Part shown: positions 58,032-64,000 of the stretch, piece by piece
How the letters are laid out: every line of letters starts with the position of its first letter
How positions within the stretch are numbered: the stretch's first letter is position 1
Assembly: GCF_000495475.1 (NCBI RefSeq)
Contig: NZ_ASGZ01000028.1
Location: forward strand, 62,001-126,000
Reading direction: 5' to 3'
Length of the DNA: 64,000 bases
Origin: Candidatus Halobonum tyrrellensis G22
GTDB taxonomy: Archaea > Halobacteriota > Halobacteria > Halobacteriales > Haloferacaceae
Program-made: the position numbers and the translations under genes
Notes under the pieces: model-generated
What the model saw: only the letters and a program-made list of their open reading frames with translations
Told to the model about the DNA's origin: nothing
Database searches by the model: none

Positions 58032-61000
58032 TCAGTCGTCGGCCGCCTCGGTCTCGCCCTCCTCGCTCTCGCCGGCGGGGGTGCGTGCCACGCCGATGGT
58101 GACGCTCACGCCCTCGACGTCCCACTCCTCGACGAGGTCGAACTGCGGCGCGTCCGGGTCGAACTCGTCGGTGTCGAGGTGGCTCGCGCGGACCTCCTCG
58201 GCGACGTACGCGCGGTGCTCCTCGACGAAGCCGGCGACCCGGTCGTCTTCGACGTCGACCGACACGCGGATGGTCTCGTCCACCTCCAGGTCGAGGTCCT
58301 TCCGCATCTCCTGGACCCGCCGCACCACGTCGCGGGCGTACCCCTCCGACTCGATGTCGTCGGTGAGTTCCGTGTCGACGTACACCGCCCCGCCGCCGTC
58401 GCCGGGCTGGCGCGCGCCGTCGTCGACCGCGGCGCCGTCGAACTCGGCGCTCACGACGCCCTCGGGCGCCTGCGAGTGGAACGTCACCATGCCGTCGTCG
58501 AGTTCGTACGTCTCGCCGTCGACGGCGACCGACAGGCCCTCGCCGGTCTCCAACTCCGCGCGGACGGCTCCCTCGACCGCCTCCATCACCCGCTGGGCGT
58601 CGCCGCCGAACGCCGGGCCGAGCTTCGACATCTCGGGTTCCGCGACCTCGACGAGTTCGCCGTACGACTCGACCACCTCGATCTCGCGGGCGTTCACCCG
58701 GTCGGCGAGCAGGCCGCGGAGGTGTTCGACGGACTCGCGGGTCGCGGCGTCGTCGCTCTCGACGACGACCCGGGTGACGGGCCACCGGAGCTTCCGGCCG
58801 GCGCGCTGGCGCGCGTTCGCGGCCGCCTCCTCGACGCCCCTGAGCACCGCCATGTCGCGCTCCAGTTCCTCGTCGCGGAGCGTCTCGTCCACCTCGGGGA
58901 CCGACAGCTGGTGGACCGTCGTCGCCGCGCCGTCGAGGTGCTGGTACATCCGCTCGGTGAGGTACGGCGCGTACGGCGCGAGCAGGCGGGTCACCTCGTC
59001 GAGCAGGGTCGACATCGTGGCGTACGCGGCGCGCTTGCTCGGCGAGTCCTCCTCCTCCCACATGCGCTCGCGGATCGCCTTCACGTAGAAGCGCGACACG
59101 TCCGCGGTCACGAAGTCGAGCAGCGCGTTGAGCGCGTCGTCGACGCGGTAGTCGTCCCACGCCTCGTCCATCTCGGCTTTCACGCTCTGGAGCCGCGAGA
59201 GCACCCACTCGTCGACCACCGTGAGCTCGCCGTCCCCGAGGTCCGCCTCGGCGGGGTCGTAGCCGTCGAGGTTCATGTACGGCAGCGGGAACCGGAACAC
59301 GTTCCAGAGGATGTTGAGCGTCGACTGGGTCTCGTGGAGTCCCGCCCACTCGAACGCGAGGTCCTGTCCCTGCTGTTCGTGGCTCAGCAGGTAACACCGG
59401 AGCGGGTCGCGGCCCACCTCCTCGATGGCCTCCTGAGGGGTGACGATGTTGCCCCGCGACTTGCTCATCTTGGTGCCGTCGCCGAGCGTGGTGAACCCGT
59501 GCATCAACACCTCGTCGTACGGCGCCTCGCCGAGCGCGGCCGTCCCCATCCCGAGCTGCGACCAGAACCACCCGCGGGTCTGGTCGTGCGCCTCGATGAT
59601 CAGGTCGGCGGGCCACAGTTCCTCGAACGCCGCCTCGTCGCCGGGGTAGCCGATGGTGCCCAGACTCGCCACCGACGAGTCGAACCAGACGTCGAACACG
59701 TCGGGCACGCGCTCGTACCTCGTCCCGTCTTCGGTGATGGTGAGGTCGTCGACCGACGGCCGGTGGAGGTCGATGCTGTCGGGGTCGATATCCTGGTCCA
59801 CCCGCTCGGCGAGTTCCTCCCTGGTCGCGACGACGAGCAGGTCTGCGGCGTCGTAGTTCTCCTGCCCCTCGGGGACCCAGATGGGGAGGGGGATCCCCCA
59901 GTAGCGCTGTCGGGAGATGTTCCAGTCGGGCGCCTCCTCGACGAAGTTGCGGAAGCGGCCGTCCCGGGCGCCCTCCGGGTGCCACTCGCTGGTCCCGATG
60001 TTGGTGAGGAGTTCGTCTTTGATGTCGGTGATCCGGATGAACCACTGGTCGGTCGCGAGGAAGACGATGTCCGTGTCACACCGCCAGCACTGGCCGTAGC
60101 GGTGGCGGTGGGTGCCCGACGCGAGCAGCAGCCCCTTCGCGTCGAGGTCCGCGATGATGTCGTCGTTGGCGTCGCGGACGAACGTGCCCGCGTACTTGCC
60201 CGCTTGGTCGGTGTAGACGCCGTCGCCCCCGACCGGCGAGAACACGTCCAGCCCGAGTTCCCGCCCGCGTTCGAAGTCCTCCTGGCCGTGGCCGGGCGCG
60301 GAGTGGACAAGCCCGGTGCGGTCGGCCTCGACGTAGTCGGCGGTGTACACCTGGCCGGCGCCCTCGAAGTCGGGGTAGTCGGGCACCTCCTCGGCGAGGG
60401 GGAACTCGTACTCCCAGCCGACCAACTCCTCGCCCGAGAACTCGTCGACCACCTCGTAGTCGTCGTACCGACCCTCCTTCAGCGCCCCCTCGACGCACTG
60501 CTCGGCGAGGTACAGCGTCTCCGTCTCGCCGTCGCGTTCGGCGCGGACCTGCTGGTAGGTGAGGTCGGGCGAGACGGCGACGAACGTGTTCGCGGGGACG
60601 GTCCACGGCGTCGTCGTCCAGACGACGAGGTTCCCCTCGCGTTCGCGCAGCGGGAACTTGACGTAGATGCTGGGCGACTCTATCTCGTGGTACTCCACCT
60701 CGTTGTCCGCGATGGCGGTCTCACACCGCGGACACTGCGAGATGGCGCGCTTGCCCTGTTCGACCAGCCCGCGGTCGTGGACGCGCGCGAGCGCCCACCA
60801 CGCCGCCTCCATGTACTCCGGCGAGACGGTGCGGTAGGGGTCGTCCCAGTCCATCCACGCGCCGATGGACTGGAAGTCCTCGTCCATCTTCTGTCGGTTG
60901 CGCTCGGCGAACTCGCGACACTCCTCGATGAACGCCTCCATGCCGAACTCCTCGATGTCACGCTTCGTCTCGAAGCCGAGTTCCTGCTCGACTTTCGTCT

Positions 61001-61280
61001 CGATGGGGAGGCCGTGCATGTCGTAGCCCGGCCGGTCGGTCACGTCGTGGCCCTCCATCCGCGTCCGGCGGATGACGGTGTCCTTGAGGGTCTTGTTCCA
61101 CGCCGTCCCGAGGTGCATCTGGCCCGTGGTGTACGGCGGCCCGTCGACGAAGAAGAAGGAGGGGTCGTCGGCGTGTGCCGCCTTCGCCGCCTCGTAGGCG
61201 TCCGTCTCGTCCCACCGCTCGGAGACGGCGGATTCGACCGCCTCCGGGGCGTACTGGTCCGAGACCTCCTGGTCGTCCAT
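58032..61280 (-). CDS. ileS: Isoleucyl-tRNA synthetase
   Basis: The protein is 1082 aa, a class I synthetase that charges tRNA-Ile. GPPYTTGQMHLGTAWNKTLKD contains the HIGH-type signature (as HLGT), and KMSKSRGN (residues 604-608 for KMSKS) binds ATP. The large insert between them (CP1) should carry the editing domain, with WTTTPWTVPANTFVAVSP and GTHRHRYGQCWRCDTD. The anticodon-binding region follows RRVQEMRKDLDLEVDE. A CPRCETAIADNEVEYHE zinc-ribbon-like pair and the CWRCD pair are also present. The acidic C-terminus is typical of halophiles. Confidence 0.97.
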   Translation of the reverse strand: MDDQEVSDQYAPEAVESAVSERWDETDAYEAAKAAHADDPSFFFVDGPPYTTGQMHLGTAWNKTLKDTVIRRTRMEGHDVTDRPGYDMHGLPIETKVEQELGFETKRDIEEFGMEAFIEECREFAERNRQKMDEDFQSIGAWMDWDDPYRTVSPEYMEAAWWALARVHDRGLVEQGKRAISQCPRCETAIADNEVEYHEIESPSIYVKFPLREREGNLVVWTTTPWTVPANTFVAVSPDLTYQQVRAERDGETETLYLAEQCVEGALKEGRYDDYEVVDEFSGEELVGWEYEFPLAEEVPDYPDFEGAGQVYTADYVEADRTGLVHSAPGHGQEDFERGRELGLDVFSPVGGDGVYTDQAGKYAGTFVRDANDDIIADLDAKGLLLASGTHRHRYGQCWRCDTDIVFLATDQWFIRITDIKDELLTNIGTSEWHPEGARDGRFRNFVEEAPDWNISRQRYWGIPLPIWVPEGQENYDAADLLVVATREELAERVDQDIDPDSIDLHRPSVDDLTITEDGTRYERVPDVFDVWFDSSVASLGTIGYPGDEAAFEELWPADLIIEAHDQTRGWFWSQLGMGTAALGEAPYDEVLMHGFTTLGDGTKMSKSRGNIVTPQEAIEEVGRDPLRCYLLSHEQQGQDLAFEWAGLHETQSTLNILWNVFRFPLPYMNLDGYDPAEADLGDGELTVVDEWVLSRLQSVKAEMDEAWDDYRVDDALNALLDFVTADVSRFYVKAIRERMWEEEDSPSKRAAYATMSTLLDEVTRLLAPYAPYLTERMYQHLDGAATTVHQLSVPEVDETLRDEELERDMAVLRGVEEAAANARQRAGRKLRWPVTRVVVESDDAATRESVEHLRGLLADRVNAREIEVVESYGELVEVAEPEMSKLGPAFGGDAQRVMEAVEGAVRAELETGEGLSVAVDGETYELDDGMVTFHSQAPEGVVSAEFDGAAVDDGARQPGDGGGAVYVDTELTDDIESEGYARDVVRRVQEMRKDLDLEVDETIRVSVDVEDDRVAGFVEEHRAYVAEEVRASHLDTDEFDPDAPQFDLVEEWDVEGVSVTIGVARTPAGESEEGETEAADD

Positions 61281-61474
61281 ATCGGGGGAAATCCCCGCGC
61301 GTACATCAAGTCGGTGGTCTCGCAGAGCGTCTGCCGGGTGAGCGACGCGAACGAGGCGGACGGCACGACGGCGGCGCGGCCCGAGGCCGCGCCGCCCACC
61401 GAGAGTGCGTCCCCGGGACGAGCGACCGGCGGGACCGAGTCGAGCGTCGAGCAGACGAGCGGCCGGCGGCCGGG

Positions 61475-61690
61475 CTACTCGGTGTCGGTCCCGGAGACCG
61501 ACAGTCGGTCGAACACCACGAGGACCGGGTCGGCGAGCAGGTATGACGGGGCGACCACTATCACGAGGAGCGCGACGGCGGACGCGACTCCGGCGAGGAC
61601 GCTCTCGGGGAACGTGAATCGGTTACCGCGATACCGATACTCCCTCGCCGGGTCGAGCGGCCGCTCCGACCGCGCTCCCGACGGCGGGCG
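61475..61690 (-). pseudogene. Membrane-protein-like frame with no visible start codon
   Basis: On the minus strand, a frame ending at TAG (61475-61477) encodes an Arg-rich segment (RPLDPAREYRYRGN), a clear membrane helix (VLAGVASAVALLVIVVAPSYL) and a tail VVFDRLSVSGTDTE. This is the layout of a small haloarchaeal membrane protein. No in-frame ATG, GTG or TTG was found upstream of the helix, up to and into the divergent gene. It may be a decayed gene, a frameshifted one, or use an unusual start. The remainder of the gap 61281-61737 contains GC-rich sequence without other features except the promoter of the next gene. Confidence 0.35.
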
Positions 61691-61737
61691 CCCGCCCCGG
61701 AACGGTATTGTGTGCGGCGGGGGAGATGCGAGTGGAG

Positions 61738-61932
61738 ATGTCCAGCAAGGCCACGTTCGAGTTGTACCGGGACAGAGCCGAGGAGTGGCGGTGGCGACTC
61801 GTCGCCGCCAACGGGAACATCATCGCGGACAGCGGCGAGGGGTACCGGTCGAAACAGGGGGCCAAGCGGGGGATAGCGAGCGTCAAGGCGAACGCCGACG
61901 GGGCCGACGTCCGGGTCGTCGACGACGGGTGA
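61738..61932 (+). CDS. HVO_2922/YegP-type (DUF1508) small protein
   Basis: 64 aa, beginning MSSKATFELYRDRAEEWRWRL and continuing AANGNIIADSGEGY, SKQGAKRGIASVKANADGADVRV. This is a DUF1508 repeat, two of which make a YegP-like fold; here there is one copy, as in the haloarchaeal HVO_2922 family, which is thought to dimerise. No catalytic function is known. The ATG at 61738 is supported by GGTATTGTG 26-34 nt upstream, while the ATG at 61726 is too close to it. Confidence 0.9.
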   Translation: MSSKATFELYRDRAEEWRWRLVAANGNIIADSGEGYRSKQGAKRGIASVKANADGADVRVVDDG

Positions 61933-62147
61933 CCCCCGGGGTGTCGTTTCGCAGGCGGCGCACCGCGTTCGCGCCCCCGCCGGCGAATTCGGCGGTCTCG
62001 GGCCGGGGAAGCGCGGATCGGCGGGTGACCCGGTCGAGCGGCGATCCCGGACACGCAGCGGCTGTCCCCCCGAGAACTGTACGTCTCGCGAATATCTTGT
62101 GTGTTATACGCCGGAGAATCGTGTACGTGGCTGAATGAGGAGCTCAG

Positions 62148-63503
62148 ATGTCAGCGGTTGATCGCTTCCGCCACCCGCTCGTCGCCGTTCTCGTCGCCCT
62201 GGTGTTGACCGTCCCGTGGATCGGGACGTTCCTCTCGTACGGCGGGTACGGAACGGTACACCCCGGGGAGAACGTCACGCCCGTCACGGCCGTCGTCGTC
62301 GCGGGACTCGCCATCTTGGGCGCGGCGTTCCTGCTGGCGTGGGCGGCCGAGACCGCCGAGAAGGACGTCCCGCAGGCGTTCGCGATCGCGGTGCTGGCGG
62401 TGCTGGCGGTGGCGCCCGAGTACGCCGTCGACGCGCTGTACGCGTGGGAGGCCGGCACCGGGTCGATGGAGGCGGCCAACCTCGCGGTCGCGAACATGAC
62501 CGGCGCGAACCGGATCCTCATCGGGTTGGGCTGGTCGGGGATCGCCCTGTTCACGATCTACCGTGCGAAGCGCACCGACGACGCGGCGGTCGAACACCGC
62601 TCGGGATTTCTCGCGGACGTGGTCGGACTCGACCGCAAGATCTCCACGGAGATCGCGTTCCTGCTCGCGGCGACGGCGTACGCGTTCTTCGTCCCCCTCG
62701 GCGGCGGCGTCGGACCGCTCGACACGTTCGTCCTCGTGGGGCTGTACGTGCTCTACCTCCTCGTCATCATCCGCGGCGACGTGGCGGCGTCCGAAGAACA
62801 CGTCGGCGTCCCCGCGTACTTCCAGCAGTGGTCGAAGGTGCCGCGGATCGCCGTCGTCTTGGCCGGGTTCGCGTTCTCGGGTGCGGTCATCTTCACTGCC
62901 GTCCACCCGTTCGCCGAGGGGCTCGAACGGCTCGGACTCCAGTACGGCATCCCTCAGTTCTTCATGATCCAGTGGCTCGCGCCGCTCGCCTCGGAGAGCC
63001 CCGAACTCATCGTCGTCGCCTACCTCGTGAACAAGGCGCGGTCGACGGCGGGGTTCAACGCGCTCATCTCCTCGAAGCTCAACCAGTGGACGCTACTCGT
63101 CGGGACGCTCGCCGTCGTCTACTCGATTTCGGCCGGCGCCGTCGGTACCCTCCCGTTCGACTCGAAACAGGCCGCGGAGATCTGGATCACCGCCGCCCAG
63201 AGCCTCTTCGCGGTCGCGATCCTGACGAACTTCGAGATCAGCGTCCGCGAGGCGGTCGGACTCCTCGTCCTGTTTCTCACACAGGTCCTCGCCGAGTTCT
63301 ACGTGATCCGGACGTACGCCGAACCGGCCGCGACGGAGGTCAGCATGACCATCCTCTACGCGTACACGGCGGTGTACGTCCTCCTCGGCGTCGGGCTGTT
63401 CGCCACCCGCCGGGAGAGTCTCCGCCGACTCGGCAGGCGGACAGCCTCGACCGCTCGGGCGGCCCTCGGGAGCGGCTCCGGATCGGCGGAACGCGTCGAC
63501 TGA
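62148..63503 (+). CDS. Sodium/calcium exchanger-type cation antiporter (CaCA family)
   Basis: The protein is 451 aa with 11-12 membrane helices. The two alpha repeats of the family are seen: VLAVLAVAPEYAVDALYAWEAG with ANMTGANRILIGLGW (helices 2-3), and PLASESPELIVVAYLVNKARSTAGFNALISSKLNQWTLLVG (helices 7-8). The Glu residues inside them bind the cation in the characterised archaeal NCX. An unusual stretch is the charged central loop VEHRSGFLADVVGLDRK. GTTATACG at about 62103-62109 is the TATA box and GAGGAG before the ATG may be a Shine-Dalgarno site. Confidence 0.88.
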   Translation: MSAVDRFRHPLVAVLVALVLTVPWIGTFLSYGGYGTVHPGENVTPVTAVVVAGLAILGAAFLLAWAAETAEKDVPQAFAIAVLAVLAVAPEYAVDALYAWEAGTGSMEAANLAVANMTGANRILIGLGWSGIALFTIYRAKRTDDAAVEHRSGFLADVVGLDRKISTEIAFLLAATAYAFFVPLGGGVGPLDTFVLVGLYVLYLLVIIRGDVAASEEHVGVPAYFQQWSKVPRIAVVLAGFAFSGAVIFTAVHPFAEGLERLGLQYGIPQFFMIQWLAPLASESPELIVVAYLVNKARSTAGFNALISSKLNQWTLLVGTLAVVYSISAGAVGTLPFDSKQAAEIWITAAQSLFAVAILTNFEISVREAVGLLVLFLTQVLAEFYVIRTYAEPAATEVSMTILYAYTAVYVLLGVGLFATRRESLRRLGRRTASTARAALGSGSGSAERVD

Positions 63504-63572
63504 GCGGCGGTGCCGCCCCGCGGTGCGCTCCGGCGACGGTGGCCGGGTCGGGCACGCCCCGACGCGGTTCGG

Positions 63573-64000
63573 CTACTCCTCGGCCGACTCCGCTTCCTCC
63601 CCGTCGAGGAAGCCGTGGTACGGACAGACGTACTCGTCGCGGATTATCTGCTCGTCCATGATCTCCAGTCCGAGTTCGTCGAGGTCCTCGCCGATCCGCG
63701 TCAGGTCGTCGTGGTCGGTTCCGATGGCGTTGACGTACACGTTGCGCTGGCCGGTCATGACCTCCCGGACGGCCGTGACGCCCTCGACGTCGCGGGCGCG
63801 CTTGGCGAGTTCCCCCCGCTCGGAGACGGGGGCCGTACAGATGATCTTGGTGTACAGCGGGTAGCCCGCCCGGTCGTAGTCGATGTCGACGTGGTAGCCG
63901 CGGACGATACCGTTCCGTTCGAGTTCGCCGAGACGCATCCGGACGGTGCTCGACGAGAGGTCGAGTCGCTCCGCGATGTCGCTCGACGACGTGTGACGGG
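63573..64000 (-). CDS. Lrp/AsnC family transcriptional regulator, N-terminus cut by window edge
   Basis: The visible part is about 142 residues. It begins inside the helix-turn-helix (SSSDIAERLDLSSSTVRMRLGELERNGIVRGYHVDIDYDRAGYP) and continues with the RAM ligand-binding domain (TAPVSERGELAKRARDVEGVTAVREVMTGQRNVYVNAIGTDHDDLTRI). The stop is at 63573. Lrp regulators sense amino acids and control metabolic genes. The C-terminus VCPYHGFLDGEEAESAEE is an addition with one Cys and one His. It is convergent with the exchanger gene. Confidence 0.9.
   Translation of the reverse strand, partial: RHTSSSDIAERLDLSSSTVRMRLGELERNGIVRGYHVDIDYDRAGYPLYTKIICTAPVSERGELAKRARDVEGVTAVREVMTGQRNVYVNAIGTDHDDLTRIGEDLDELGLEIMDEQIIRDEYVCPYHGFLDGEEAESAEE

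Noticed and set aside
58000-62138. Very long plus-strand frame across ileS (over 1300 codons)
   Set aside because: It is a shadow of ileS on the other strand. Long open antisense frames are common at this GC content, and the ileS frame has all the family motifs.
1-64000. tRNA or rRNA genes
   Set aside because: No T-loop consensus with a matching acceptor stem and no rRNA-like stretch were recognised by eye. A covariance-model scan would be needed to exclude a tRNA with certainty.
1-64000. Mobile element or integrated virus
   Set aside because: No transposase, integrase, phage gene or tRNA-flanked segment was seen, and base composition is even throughout.

Overview
The window reads as haloarchaeal chromosome (class Halobacteria). 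It is very GC-rich, the proteins are strongly acidic (runs of D and E), and many genes have an archaeal TATA-like element about 25-30 nt upstream of an ATG or GTG with almost no leader. Adjacent genes often overlap by the 4-nt ATGA or GTGA pattern. Several families are typical of haloarchaea: a heme A synthase-like/heme O synthase fusion, Agl23, amphi-Trp, HVO_2922-type, bacterio-opsin-activator HTH and small CxxC zinc proteins. The genus cannot be fixed from the sequence alone. No rRNA, convincing tRNA, transposase, integrase or CRISPR array was seen, so this looks like core chromosome.

Layout. 1-4.9 kb: a partial class III aminotransferase, a MgtC/DUF4010 membrane protein, an AI-2E-family permease, a PadR regulator, an amphi-Trp protein, a candidate structured RNA and a 48-aa protein. 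4.9-8.5 kb: cytochrome oxidase biogenesis (coxB facing a CtaA-like/CtaB fusion), an associated membrane protein and a SelW-like CxxC protein. 8.5-25.3 kb: mixed metabolism and transport, with methyltransferase, aldo/keto reductase, HTH regulator, ABC ATPase and permease, Tat-exported beta-propeller, FAD oxidoreductase, KDPG aldolase, VOC protein, DUF4349 lipoprotein, S9 peptidase, old-yellow-enzyme homologue and a short Hel308-like helicase. 25.4-32.2 kb: DedA, an aminotransferase overlapping ribH, Agl23, and purK-purE. 32.3-43.2 kb: a complete archaeal-type complex I operon, nuoA-B-CD-H-I-J1-J2-K-L-M-N, without the NADH module (E, F, G). 43.3-64 kb: a DHH/TrkA-N protein, a CBS protein, a second ABC exporter, a second aldo/keto reductase, zinc-ribbon proteins, an FNR-type reductase, CopA and CopZ copper handling, an AhpD-like protein, ileS, an HVO_2922-type protein, a CaCA exchanger and a partial Lrp regulator.

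How it works together. The nuo operon and the coxB/ctaB cluster are two parts of one aerobic respiratory chain; CopA and CopZ handle copper, which the CuA subunit also uses. Purine (purK, purE), riboflavin (ribH) and isoleucyl-tRNA functions are housekeeping.

The least explained structure is a family of GC-rich repeats that starts directly after the stop codon of three unrelated genes, always in the sense orientation: after the aldo/keto reductase at 9485, the zinc-finger gene at 49498, and the CopZ gene ending at 55273. The third copy is an array of seven abutting units of two size classes (about 35 and about 56-64 nt). Other points worth a second look are a NuoJ2 subunit with a large loop carrying four N-glycosylation sequons, a candidate noncoding RNA at 4.6 kb, and inverted repeats before purKE, between copA and copZ, and before the DUF4349 lipoprotein.
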